Part shown: in pieces, positions 17,534-30,500 of the stretch
Position numbering within the stretch: the stretch's first letter is position 1
Layout: each line of letters starts with the position of its first letter
Source of the DNA: Archangium gephyra
GTDB taxonomy: Bacteria; Myxococcota; Myxococcia; Myxococcales; Myxococcaceae
DNA length: 64,000 nucleotides
Direction of reading: 5' to 3'
NCBI GenBank assembly: GCA_003243425.1
Contig: QFQP01000009.1
Location: 137,501 to 201,500 of the forward strand
The notes under the pieces: model-generated
Told to the model about the DNA's origin: nothing
Seen by the model: only the letters and a program-made list of their open reading frames with translations
Database searches by the model: none
Position numbers and translations under genes: made by a program

Positions 17534-18622
17534 TCAGAGGCCCCAGCCCCGCGTCGCAGCGCTCAACGCCCGGCGCGGCGTGCGATCGATGTCCACGAGG
17601 CCCCACCACTCCTCGTTGAAGGTGCGGTCCGGGTGAGGGCCACCGCCCGGCGCGATGCCGCCGACGTCGTGAGCGCTCGGAGAACCGGCGCCGTCCTTCC
17701 ACCACTCGTCACACCACTCGAAGATCGCTCCGCCGATCGCCACACCTCCGGAACCGGACCACTGCGCGTGAATTTCAGCGGTCAGCGCCTCGGTGGCGTC
17801 GGCCTGCGACTGTTGATCCTCAGCCGGAATCAGCGCGTTCCACGCATCGGCGCCGTATTCGCCGAGCATCATCGGCTTCGTCGACCGCTGCGCGTAGCGG
17901 GTGAACAGATCACCGAAGGTGATGCCGCGATACGCGTTGATGGCCCACACATCGGTCAGCGGCATGGCGTCGATCACCTCCTGCGAAGGCAGTTCGCCGT
18001 ACACGTTGATGATGGGAATGCGCGAGTCACTGGCGCGAATGAGCGCCATCACCTCGTTGAGCCGCGAGCGTGAGTCGGTCGCGGACATGCCGACGTAGAG
18101 GCCGTTGTAGTTCCACTCGTTGCCGACCAGCCAACCGAGGATCGCCGGGTGGTTCTTCACGGCCTCGACGCGCGCGGTGGTGACTGACGCCGCGTCTCCG
18201 CCCCAGGAGTAGACGGTGTTGAGCACGTACAACCCATGCCGCTGCAGCGCATCGAGCACCGCGCGATCGCTGATGGGCACATACGTGCGGACCGCGTTGA
18301 AGCCCGCCGACGCCATCATCGCCGCGTCACGTTCGACTTCTCCGGAGAAGTCGAGCCCGTTGGGGTGCGAGCCGCCTTTGCGCACCGGGTTCCAGCCGAC
18401 GGCACGAATCTCGATCGGCGAACCATCGACGAGCAGCTGTCGCCCGACGATGCGCAGCTCCGGCAGACCACCGTCACGCACCGGAGCGCCGGCGTCTGAA
18501 GTCTGATGACCCGCGTCCACCACGATCGACGCGTCGGGTACCGATTCTGTGCCGCCATCGGGCATCTCACCGACCGCACCGGTGCACGCGCAGAGCAACA
18601 ACAGCCACGACCAACGCGTCAC
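17534..18622 (-). CDS. Glycoside hydrolase (clan A, GH2/GH5-like) lipoprotein
   Basis: A 362-residue secreted lipoprotein: signal SWLLLLCACTG, an Asp/Gly/Ala-rich linker to about residue 55, then a TIM barrel. RIVGRQLLVDGSPIEIRAVGWNP style opening strands and FNAVRTYVPI match the catalytic domain of GH2/GH5-type enzymes. The acid/base glutamate is in WLVGNEWNYNG near residue 160 and the nucleophile in MMLGEYGADAW near 245. It probably cleaves or transglycosylates a beta-glucan or mannan at the cell surface. Its GTG start overlaps the stop of the broken peroxidase remnant upstream (GTGA), evidence that the two were once one operon. Confidence 0.8.
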   Translation of the reverse strand: MTRWSWLLLLCACTGAVGEMPDGGTESVPDASIVVDAGHQTSDAGAPVRDGGLPELRIVGRQLLVDGSPIEIRAVGWNPVRKGGSHPNGLDFSGEVERDAAMMASAGFNAVRTYVPISDRAVLDALQRHGLYVLNTVYSWGGDAASVTTARVEAVKNHPAILGWLVGNEWNYNGLYVGMSATDSRSRLNEVMALIRASDSRIPIINVYGELPSQEVIDAMPLTDVWAINAYRGITFGDLFTRYAQRSTKPMMLGEYGADAWNALIPAEDQQSQADATEALTAEIHAQWSGSGGVAIGGAIFEWCDEWWKDGAGSPSAHDVGGIAPGGGPHPDRTFNEEWWGLVDIDRTPRRALSAATRGWGL

Positions 18623-19081
18623 AGCGACTCCACGAACGTCACGAGGGCTTCGCGATCGGCGGCGTTCAACGAGGCGAACGTGTCGCGCATGCGCTGCGCT
18701 TCACCGCCATGCCAGAGCACCGCTTCAGTCACCGAACGAGCGCGGCCGTCGTGCAGCAGGTTCACCTGACCCACCGTCTGCAACGTCGAACCGACGCCCC
18801 ACAGCGGAGCCGTGCGCCACTCACTCGCGGTCGCCTCACCCGAGGCGTCTGCCGGTCGCGGGGTCGGTGCGCGTCGGGTACCAACCCGTGGCCCCGATGC
18901 GCTCGAAGGTGATGGTGCCGCCGTGCGACGGCGCGTCACCTGCATCAGGCGGAGGGACGACGACCCCTGAATCACGAAGCGCCTGCGGGGGCGCGCCTTC
19001 TTCGCCGGAGTCAGGAACGCTCGACGGCGGCGCCGAACACGCACACCACACCACACCGGAGATCAGCCACAGAGCCCGCAC
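18619..19081 (-). pseudogene. Remnant of a di-heme peroxidase (MauG/DHOR-like) lipoprotein gene
   Basis: Two frames are needed to read this stretch. From 19081 a lipoprotein signal (ALWLISGVVWCACSAP) and low-complexity linker lead to GGTITFERIGATGWYPTRTD, then a stop at 18836. In another frame, from about 18850 to 18619, lies the typical C-terminal end of di-heme cytochrome peroxidases: ASEWRTAPLWGVG, LLHDGRARSVTEAVLWHGGEA and a final helix. The haem-binding CxxCH motifs and several hundred central residues are absent. The simplest reading is an internal deletion with an out-of-frame junction. The N-terminal piece may come from a different gene than the tail. It cannot be an active peroxidase. 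Confidence 0.7.
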
Positions 19082-19114
19082 GCGGCCAGAGAGACCTGAG
19101 CGCGCAACAACGGC

Positions 19115-20531
19115 TCACGAGTCGTTGCGCCAACCGCCACCGAGCGCTTCGTAGAGCGAGACCACGGACACCAGCAGGCGCTTGCGGGTCTCGATGAGTT
19201 CGAGTTGCGCGTCGAGCGAGTCGCGCCGCGTCAGCAGCACTTCCATGTAGTCCGCACGTGCCGACTGAAAGAGCGTGTTCGAGACCTCGACCGAGCGGCC
19301 GAGCACGGCGACCTGCTGCTCCTGCAAGTCGTAGGTCTTCTGCAGGTTCTCGAACTTCACGAGTTGGTTGGCCACGTCGATGACCGACTGCAGCAGCGTC
19401 TTTTCGTAGGTGAAGACGGCCTGGAGCTGTCTGGCGTTCGCCGACCGGTAGTCGGCCTCGATGCCGGCGCGGTTGAGCAGCGGCGCGGTGACGCTGCCGG
19501 CGATGGCGTAGAAGATCGACAGCGGCGTATCGACCAGGTGCGTGACGTTGAACGACTGGTACCCCACCCGCGCGTCGACGCTGAACGAGGGGAAGAACTT
19601 CGCGCGCGCCACGTCGATGTCGAGCTTCGAGGCCTGCAGCTCCAGCTCAGCGGCGCGCAGGTCGGGCCGGTTCTCCAGCAGCTCCGCCGGCACGCCCGCG
19701 TGCAGTACTTCGGGGAGCGGCGCCTGCAACTCCGCCGCGTTCCGCGCGACGGGTTGAGGAAACCGGCCCACGAGGAAGTTGATGCGGTTCTCTGCCTGCA
19801 CGCGCTCCTGACGCAGATCGAACAGCCGGCTGCGGTTCTTGAGCACCTCCGCTTCGAAGCGCTGCACGGCCAGCTCGGTCACGCGCGCGGCCTGCTTTTC
19901 GATGCGCACCACTTCGAGCGCGTCGGCCTGAATCTGAATGTTGCGCTCCAGCACCTCGAGCTGGTTGTCGAGCGCGATGAGCTCGTAATACGAGCGCGCG
20001 ATCTCGGCGACGAGCTGGGTGACCATGAAGTTCCGCCCTTCGACGCTCGCGAGGTAGCGCGCCTGCGCCGAGTTTGCGGCGTTGCGCAGCTTCCCGAACA
20101 CGTCGATCTCCCACGACGCGGTCAACCCAAACGCAAAATTGCCGAGATGTTCAGGCACGCCGTTGGCCGCATCGGCGACGCCCTGGCTGGTATAGCCGCC
20201 GACCTTCTCGACGCCACTGCCGATGCCGGCCCCCAGCCTGGGGAGATATTCGCCGCGCCGGGCAGACACCTCGTTCTGCGCAATGACCATCTCCTGTACG
20301 CGAACGTTCAGTTCCTGGTTGTTCTTGAGCGCGAGCTCCACGAGCTCGCGCAGCTCGGGGCTGGTGAAGAACGCCTTCCAGTTCTTCTGCGCGACGCTGT
20401 GGGCCGGGTCGGCGGGGGCGCCATCGGTGCGGAAGCTGTTGGGGACGGCCTTTCGCACGTCGCGCGACGGGTTCTCGACGAGCGTGGGAATGCAACCGCT
20501 CACCAACAGACAGAGCGCCGCGAGCTTCAAC

Positions 20532-20539
<8 letters not shown>
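19115..20539 (-). CDS. RND efflux outer-membrane channel (OprM/NodT family lipoprotein)
   Basis: This 474-residue TolC-fold protein carries a lipobox (LCLLVSGC) and the twin outer-membrane-efflux repeats, each with long alpha-helical hairpins (ELVELALKNNQELNVRVQEM, then ALEVVRIEKQAARVTELAVQRFEAEVLKNRSRL, and the second copy ending LLQSVIDVANQLVKFENLQKTYDLQEQQVAVL). It is the exit duct of a tripartite pump. It overlaps the RND permease gene by eight bases as the last gene of the MFP-RND-OMF operon. Confidence 0.93.
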
Positions 20540-23693
<3,154 letters not shown>

Positions 23694-23736
23694 GACTTGT
23701 TTTCGAGCTCACGTCTGTTCAGACAGGAGCAGGCCT

Positions 23737-24861
23737 TTATTCTGCGTACACTTCGAGGCTCGCCATGACCTCGTTGGGCTGCTGCACCTCGGGCTCGATG
23801 ACGCTGCCATCGCGCACCTTGCGCAGGCCCTCGAGGAGGATCTTTTCAGTGTCTTTGATGCCTTCGGCGACCACGTAGAGCTGCGGCAACTCGGCCGAGA
23901 CGGTGATCGGGCGCGAGTGCACGACGTTCTTGTCGTCGACGACGAACACGAACTTCTTGTCGAGCACCTCGAAGGTCGCCTTCTGGGGAATCAACAGCGC
24001 GTCGTCGAGCGGCGTGGTCATCTGCACCTTGCCGGTCTCGCCGTGCCGCAGCAGGCCCTTCGGGTTCGCGAACGCCGCGCGAAAGGCGATGGTGCCCGTC
24101 TCGTTGTTGAAGTCGGCCTCGATGGTCTCGATCTTCCCGGGCTGATCGAAGACCTCGCCGTTGGCCATGATGAGCTTCACCGGGCGTGACTTCGCGGCCT
24201 CCGACTCCTTCTTGTATTGGAGATATTCGGACTCGGTGACGTTGAAATACACCCACATCGTCGAATTGTCAGACATGGTGGTCAGCAGATCGCCTTCTTC
24301 AATCAAGCTGCCCTGTCTGGCTTGAAAGCGACCCATGATGCCGTTGAACGGCGCGCGGAGCTCGGTGAGGCCTTTGTGAGTGGCCGCCAACGCGAGGTTC
24401 GCCCTGGCCGTATTGAAGCTGGCCTTCGAGAGCGCGAGCTCGTTGGGCGACACCACGTTCTTTTCAGCCAGCATCCTGGTGTTGTTGAGCTCGATCTCCG
24501 ACCGGTCGGCCTCGGCCTGCGCTTTCAAGACCTCCGCCTGGTAAACGAGCGGCATGATTTGAAACATCTTGTGGCCCTTTTCGACCGATTGGCCCTCGTC
24601 GACGAAGATGCCCTGCAGGTAGCCACGCTCGAGGGCTCGCACTTCGATGTGTTGAATTGCGCGGATCTGCGCGACGTAATCGCGGGTCAGCTCGGTCGAC
24701 TTCCGGAGCGGCGTCGTCACCCGGTACTTCCTGGCTTCTTCGTGTTCGTGCTCCTTCTCGTGACAGGCCGAGAGGCCCAAGGCCGCCAGCAGAAGCACCG
24801 TCACCGAAGTCGCACCACGCGCTGCAATCATGCGGAACGACGATTTCAAGAACCGCGCCAC
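23737..24861 (-). CDS. RND efflux periplasmic adaptor (membrane fusion protein, AcrA/MexA type)
   Basis: A 374-residue lipoprotein (LLLAALGLSAC) that bridges permease and channel. It shows the lipoyl half-motifs (VRALERGYLQGIFVDEGQSVEKG and LRAPFNGIMGRFQARQGSLIEEG) around an alpha-helical hairpin, then beta-barrel and membrane-proximal domains. The mature N-terminus is histidine/glutamate-rich (CHEKEHEHEEARKY), which could bind a divalent metal, but the cognate pump looks like a drug exporter. The start is ambiguous: GTG at 24861 or ATG at 24831; the shorter one gives a more compact signal peptide. A 43-bp gap leads to the permease gene. Confidence 0.92.
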   Translation of the reverse strand: MARFLKSSFRMIAARGATSVTVLLLAALGLSACHEKEHEHEEARKYRVTTPLRKSTELTRDYVAQIRAIQHIEVRALERGYLQGIFVDEGQSVEKGHKMFQIMPLVYQAEVLKAQAEADRSEIELNNTRMLAEKNVVSPNELALSKASFNTARANLALAATHKGLTELRAPFNGIMGRFQARQGSLIEEGDLLTTMSDNSTMWVYFNVTESEYLQYKKESEAAKSRPVKLIMANGEVFDQPGKIETIEADFNNETGTIAFRAAFANPKGLLRHGETGKVQMTTPLDDALLIPQKATFEVLDKKFVFVVDDKNVVHSRPITVSAELPQLYVVAEGIKDTEKILLEGLRKVRDGSVIEPEVQQPNEVMASLEVYAE

Positions 24862-25010
24862 GTCGCGTCAGAGGGAAGTCGGGCCCTGACGGCCGTGTCC
24901 GCAGGGAACGACTGTGTCCTCACGACACGGCGAGCGGTGAAACGGGGACATCTGACCCGTGCTCGACCCAGCGGTGAAACAGCCGGCGCCGACGCGTCGT
25001 AGGAGTGGCC
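24862..25010. promoter_or_regulatory. Divergent intergenic region upstream of efflux operon and YdeI-like gene
   Basis: A 149-bp divergent gap that must hold the efflux-pump promoter. The only distinct element I can support is the AGGAG ribosome site at 25001-25005 for the rightward gene. No operator palindrome is evident by eye. Confidence 0.35.
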
Positions 25011-25631
25011 ATGGCTGCCGTGAAAGGTCGCGCGAAGAAGGCCGGTGCCGCCGCGGAATACCCGAAGATCGAGGTGGGCGATCGCGCCCGATTGCGCGCG
25101 TGGCTGTCGAAGCACCACGCCACGTCGAGCGGCGTCTGGTTGGTCATGAAGAAGCGCGACGCGGGCGGTGTGTTGCGTTGGAACGACGTGGTGGAAGAGG
25201 TGCTGTGCTTCGGCTGGGTCGACAGCCTGCCGAGGGCGCTCGACGACGCGAAGACCATGCTGCTGGTGACGCCGCGCAACCCGCGGAGCAACTGGTCGGC
25301 GAAGAACACGGCGCACGTCGCCGACCTCGAGCGGAGGCAGTTGATGACGCCTGCCGGGCGCGCGGCCGTGGAGACCGCGAAGCGCAACGGAGCCTGGACC
25401 GCGCTGGACGCCGTGTCTGCCCTGGAGGTGCCGAGCGATCTCGACGAAGCGCTGCGAGACGCGCCCGATGCGCGGACGAACTGGGAAGCGTTCCCCCCGT
25501 CAGCGCGGCGCGAAATTCTCGAATGGATCGCCAGCGCAAAGAAGACCGAGACCCGCGCGCGACGCGTCAGCGAGGTCGTGCGTCTGGCCAGACAGAACGT
25601 GCGTGCCAACCAGTGGCCGCGAGCGCGTTGA
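25011..25631 (+). CDS. YdeI/OmpD-associated (bacteriocin-protection) family protein
   Basis: About 206 residues. After a lysine/alanine-rich tail, the core (LRAWLSKHHATSSGVWLVMKK, VLCFGWVDSLPRALDD, TPRNPRSNWSAKNTAHVADLERRQLMTPAG) matches the YdeI-type family. The C-terminus (SARREILEWIASAKKTETRARRVSEVV) carries the conserved helical tail. Members are cytoplasmic and have been linked to antimicrobial-peptide tolerance in enterics, but the biochemical role is unknown. The start at ATG 25011 is set by an AGGAG ribosome site at 25001-25005, five bases upstream; the GTG at 25005 overlaps that site and is rejected. Confidence 0.85.
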   Translation: MAAVKGRAKKAGAAAEYPKIEVGDRARLRAWLSKHHATSSGVWLVMKKRDAGGVLRWNDVVEEVLCFGWVDSLPRALDDAKTMLLVTPRNPRSNWSAKNTAHVADLERRQLMTPAGRAAVETAKRNGAWTALDAVSALEVPSDLDEALRDAPDARTNWEAFPPSARREILEWIASAKKTETRARRVSEVVRLARQNVRANQWPRAR

Positions 25632-25678
25632 CCGCGGCACCACTCGGATTTCGTCGTACGGCTTCCCGGGGCGCCGTG

Positions 25679-26352
25679 ATGGTGGATGATGCGCCGATGC
25701 CAGCCATCAAGCCTGCTGTGCCCCGAGCTGCCTGGGGCCGGACCTATGGGAACGGAGACGGCGTGCTGTCCGAGGATGAACAAAGCGTCGCCAGGGTCGC
25801 CGAGCATGTGCTCGCCGACGCGACCGTCGACGTCACGGTGAAGGCCGAGCTGCGGCGACTGCCGCGCTCTCCGTTCAGGGCGGGCGTGGCCTGGCGCGAT
25901 GAGTTCGGAGCCGCCCAGGTGCGCATCTTCCCGGCGCGGCGCGAATGTCGCCCGCCCTCGTGGCCTACGTGACGGCGCATGAGCTGGCGCACGTGAAGCT
26001 CGCGCACATCGACGGCGACGAGCACGGCCCCCACGTCGAACTCGAAGCCGAACATTTCGCCGGGCACGTGCTCGCCGAGCTCGGTGAAGATCTGAGCAGC
26101 GTCGTCGCGGCGCTGCAGGCCAACGGCGCCGACACCGGCACGCACGGCACCCTGCAGGAGCGCATCGACGCCGTGACCGCCGGGTACTCCACGCGTCGAG
26201 CCGAGCTGGCGTCGACGGCGCCGGTGGTGCCGATGGCGCCTCCCGCGGCCGATGGCCTGCCCTCGAGCCCGCTGCCCGCGCCTCTCGAGGCGAGCTTCGA
26301 TGCACTCGCACAGGCCTTCGACGCGTTCCTGGCGACGCGACGGCAGCGCTGA
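25679..26352 (+). pseudogene. Frameshifted zinc metallopeptidase-like gene (HELAH)
   Basis: From ATG 25679 one frame reads VDDAPMPAIKPAVPRAAWG and continues through GDGVLSEDEQSVARVAEHVL to QVRIFPA, then runs into a stop at 25970-25972. A second frame, open from 25945 to 26352, continues with PALVAYVTAHELAHVKLAHIDGDEH, an HExxH zinc-peptidase helix with a further acidic/histidine run, then ELEAEHFAGHVLAEL and a proline-rich tail. The two pieces read as one polypeptide broken by a single-base indel at about 25930-25945. This is either a real frameshift or a sequence error. Alternatively the 135-residue downstream frame might be expressed alone from its own ATG at 25945. Confidence 0.6.
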
Positions 26353-26402
26353 CCGTTCGAGTTGGTGACTCGCGATCCGAAGGCCGTTACTCCGCCGCAC
26401 CC

Positions 26403-26987
26403 ATGCGTCGTTCCACTCCGCCCGTTGCTTCCATTCGATCGCATACCTGGTTCAACGATCAGGCCTTGATCGAGCAGGCCTGGCAGTTGCCGGTGGCGAG
26501 ACTGTACGCGCCGCTGCAATCACAGACATTCACGTCAATCTGCGGCCCGACGAGCGTGTCGAACGTGCTGAGAACGATGGGAGTGAAGGCCGCAGCGAAC
26601 CCGTTCAGCCGGTTTGGCGTGCGTGCGATGAGCCTCGATCAGGTGGCGCTCGAGTCGCGAGACCTGGTGTCTCGCGGGTGGTCGGTGACGGCGCAACGCC
26701 CGAAGACGGTGGCGCAATTGCGCGAGCACCTGAGGCAGTCGAACGACCCGCGCTTCCGCTACGTGAGCAACTTCTCGCGGCTGCCGTTGTTCACGCACGG
26801 CGGCGGTCATCACTCGCCGCTCGGTGGCTATCTCGAAGAGCACGACCTCGCGTTCATTCTCGACGTGAATGCGGGCTACGGGCCGTGGTTGGTGAAGGCC
26901 GAACGCCTCTTCGAGGCGATGGACACCGATGACTGGGGCGTTGGTTTGACGCGCGGGCTGGCGATGTACGAACGCGTCGGCAGCTAA
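26403..26987 (+). CDS. Phytochelatin-synthase-like papain-fold peptidase
   Basis: A 194-residue protein with the catalytic triad of the phytochelatin synthase family (peptidase family C83): cysteine in TSICGPTSVSNVLRTMG near residue 48, histidine in HGGGHHSPLGGY near 138 and aspartate in FILDVNAGYGPW near 160. Short bacterial members usually hydrolyse glutathione or its conjugates (removing glycine) rather than making phytochelatin polymers, and lack the plant C-terminal metal-sensing domain, as here. There is no signal peptide. The gene overlaps the convergent acetyltransferase by four bases. Confidence 0.8.
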   Translation: MRRSTPPVASIRSHTWFNDQALIEQAWQLPVARLYAPLQSQTFTSICGPTSVSNVLRTMGVKAAANPFSRFGVRAMSLDQVALESRDLVSRGWSVTAQRPKTVAQLREHLRQSNDPRFRYVSNFSRLPLFTHGGGHHSPLGGYLEEHDLAFILDVNAGYGPWLVKAERLFEAMDTDDWGVGLTRGLAMYERVGS

Positions 26988-27514
26988 TCCATCACGGCGG
27001 CATAGCTGCGCACGTCTTCTGGCCGCCGGCTGATGTTTGGAAAGACAAGGAAGCGTCGCAGCACGGCTTCGAATTGCAGTCCGGACTTTTCGAGCACACG
27101 CGACGAAGCGACGTGCTCGACGTGACAATGCGCTTCGATGCGCGCGATGCCGAGTGAGCGACCGAGCTCCACCATGGCCCTGCACGCTTCGGTCGCGATG
27201 CCCTGCCCCCTCACGTCACGCCGGAGGATGTAGCCCGTCATCGCGCGATGTCTGTTGAACAGGTGCAGCCCCGTCGAGCCGACGACGCGCCCGCCGTATT
27301 CGATGAAGTACGTGCCGACGCCTTTCTCAATCCACTCGCCGGTGGCGAACGACATGAACGCCAGCGTGTCGTCGATGGTCTTGTGCGTAGGCCACCCCAT
27401 GTGGCGCGTCACCTCCGCGTCGCTCGCCCACGTGAAGGCCGCCGCGGCGTCGCTGGTCACCGGCCGTCGGAGCGTCAGCCGCGCGGTCGTGAGTCTCTCG
27501 GGCACTTTCGACAT
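26984..27514 (-). CDS. GNAT N-acetyltransferase, RimJ/RimL type
   Basis: This 176-residue protein has the classic opening LTTARLTLRRPVTSDAAAAF, an acetyl-CoA loop in YILRRDVRGQGIATEACRAM (RxxGxA), and IEAHCHVEHVASSRVLEKSGLQFEAVLRR, the pattern of RimJ/RimL enzymes that acetylate protein N-termini or small amines. The actual substrate is unknown. It is divergent from the topoisomerase-helicase gene, with 54 bp between the starts. Confidence 0.88.
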   Translation of the reverse strand: MSKVPERLTTARLTLRRPVTSDAAAAFTWASDAEVTRHMGWPTHKTIDDTLAFMSFATGEWIEKGVGTYFIEYGGRVVGSTGLHLFNRHRAMTGYILRRDVRGQGIATEACRAMVELGRSLGIARIEAHCHVEHVASSRVLEKSGLQFEAVLRRFLVFPNISRRPEDVRSYAAVMD

Positions 27515-27568
27515 CGCCGCAGCTTGCCACTGAACAGAATGTCAGTCCGCTGATGTAGAAGGCGCCTC

Positions 27569-30500
27569 GTGAGCATCGTCGTCGTCGCCGAGAAGCCTTC
27601 CGTCGCCCGTGACCTGGCCCGCGTGCTGGGCGCGAACACGCGCGCGGACGGCTATCTCCATGGCAACGGCTACGTCGTCACCTGGGCCATCGGGCACCTG
27701 GTTGGTTTGCAGGAACCCGAAGGCATCGACGCGCGGTGGAAGCGCTGGAGCTTCGAGACGCTCCCGATGTTCCCCGTGAAGTGGCCACTGCAGGTCTTCG
27801 ACGGCACGAAGGACCAGTTCGAGATCGTTCGGCGCGCGCTGACGTCTCCGAAGGTGACCGAGATCATCTGCGCCACCGACGCCGGGCGCGAAGGCGAGCT
27901 CATCTTCCGCTTCATCTACGAGGCCGCCGGCTCGCAGAAACCGGTGAAGCGGTTGTGGATTTCGTCACTCACCGACGGCGCGATTCGGGACGGCTTCGCG
28001 AAACTGCGGCCGCAGCGTGACTTCGACGGGCTGGCGGCAGCGGCGCTGGGTCGCTCACGCGCCGACTGGCTGGTCGGTATGAATCTGTCGCGGGCGTATG
28101 GGCTGGCGCGCGACGAGAAGCTGTCCGTCGGCCGCGTGCAGACGCCCACGCTGGCGCTGCTCGCGGAACGCGAAATCGCCATTCGTGACTTCAAGCCCGA
28201 GGACTACCTCGAGGTCGTGGCCACGTTCTCGCCCCGCGACGGAGCGAAGTACGACGGGGTCTGGCATCGGCCCGACGCGAAGGAACACCCGCGGCGACTG
28301 CCGGCCGACGGTGAAGAAGCCAGGGCCGTCGTCGAGCGCGCGAAGCGTGGTGAAGCGAAGATCGCCTCGGTCACGCAGAAGCAGAAGAAGCTGCCGGCGC
28401 CGTTGCTGTATGACCTGACCGAACTCCAAAGACATACCAATAGACTGTATGGCTTTTCTGCCCAGCGCACGCTGGAGCTCGCCCAGGCGCTGTATGAGCA
28501 ACACAAGCTCATCAGCTACCCGCGCACCGACAGCCGGCACCTGTCGAACGACGTCGCCAAGACGCTGGCGCCCATCACGAAGACCATCGCGCCGCGCTTC
28601 GAGCCGCACGTGGCGCCCGGTACCGGAGAACGGCCGCTCGGCAAGCGCTTCGTCGACGACGCGCAGGTCAGCGATCACCACGCGATCATTCCCACCGCGA
28701 CCCAGCCCGGCTCGCTGAGCCACGACGAGCAACGCGTCTATGACCTCATCTGCCGGCGGTTGCTGCAGGCCTGGCACGACGACTTCACCTGGGCCGCGAC
28801 GGAGGTGGTGACCGAGATCACCACCCCCGGCGTGGTGGACACCTTCAAGAGTCACGGCACCGCGGTGGAGCAGCTCGGCTGGAAGGTGCTCGACGTCGGC
28901 AACGCGAAGCCGCCGAGTGAGAAGAAGGCACCCAACGAAGACGCCGACGACGACGCGATGCTGCCGTCCGGCCTCGCGAAGGGGCAGGCGCAGCAGGTGC
29001 TCGACGCGAAGGCCGTGCAGAAGCGAACGCGGCCACCTCCGCGGCTGAATGACGCGTCATTGCTGACCGCCATGGAGACCGCCGGCAAGACGCTCGACGA
29101 ACGAGAGCTCTCGGAGGCCATGAAGGAGAACGGCCTCGGCACGCCGGCCACGCGCGCCAACATCATCGAGACGCTGCTGACGCGCGGGTACATCGTGCGA
29201 GAGGGCAAGTCGCTGGTGGTGACCGACAAGGGCCTCGGGCTCATCGAGGCCGTCGACGCGGAGGTGAAGAGCGCCGCGATGACCGGCGCGTGGGAAGCGC
29301 GGCTGCAGCGGATCGCGAAGGGGCAAGGCGAGCTGCCCGAGTTCATCGACGGAATCGAGCGGTACGTCGAGAGCGTCATCGGGCGAATTCGCGACGGCGG
29401 CGTTGCTCCGCCGCGACCGCCGACCACGAGCGCCCCACCCCGGCCGCCGCCCCCTGCGCATCGCGAAGGCGATTGGTTGGCGCGCTTCGGCCACAAGGAC
29501 TTCAGGCCGCACCAGAAGGAGGCGTGCGACGCCGCCATCGAGGGCAACGACGTGTTGCTCGTCATGCCCACCGGCGCCGGCAAGTCGCTCTGCTACCAGT
29601 TGCCCGGCCTCGCGCGCGGTGGAACCACGCTGGTCGTCAGCCCGCTCATCGCGTTGATGGAAGACCAGGTGAGCAAGCTGCAGGCGCTCGGGCTGCGCGC
29701 CGACCGCATTCACTCCGGGCGACCGCGCACCGAGTCGCGTCGTGTGTGCAACGAGTACCTCGCCGGCGAGCTCGACTATCTGTTCATCGCGCCGGAACGG
29801 CTCGCGGTGCCCAACTTCCCCGAGCTGCTCGCGAAGCGAACGCCGTCACTCATCGCCATCGACGAGGCGCACTGTATTTCTCAGTGGGGTCACGACTTCC
29901 GGCCCGAGTATCGGCTGCTCGGCGCGCGGTTGCCGATGTTGCGGCCAGCGCCGGTGATGGCGCTGACGGCGACGGCCACGCCGCGTGTGCAGCAGGACAT
30001 CGTGGCGCAGCTGCGGCTCGCGACCGGCAACCGGCAGCTCATTCACGGCTTCCGTCGAGACAACCTCGCCATCGAGTGTCTCGAGGTGCTTCCCGGTGAA
30101 CGCCCGGATCGCGCGTGCGAGTGGCTCGGCAAACCGGGTCGATTGCCCGCCATCGTCTATGCGGCGACGCGCAAGAGCGCTGAGCAGACGGCGAAGGTGC
30201 TGGCCAAACGCTTTCGCGCCGCGCCGTACCACGCAGGGCTATCGACCGATGAGCGCGACCGCACGCAGACCCGGTTCCTCAGCGGAAAGCTCGATGTCGT
30301 GGTGGCCACCGTCGCCTTCGGCATGGGCGTCGACAAGGCCGAGGTGCGCACCGTGATTCACCTCGCGCTGCCCGGGAGCGTCGAGGGCTACTACCAGGAG
30401 ATTGGGCGCGCCGGCCGTGACGGCAAGCCGTCACGCGCGCTCTTGATGCACCACTTCGTCGACCGGAAGACCCACGAGTTCTTCTTCGAGCGCGACTACC

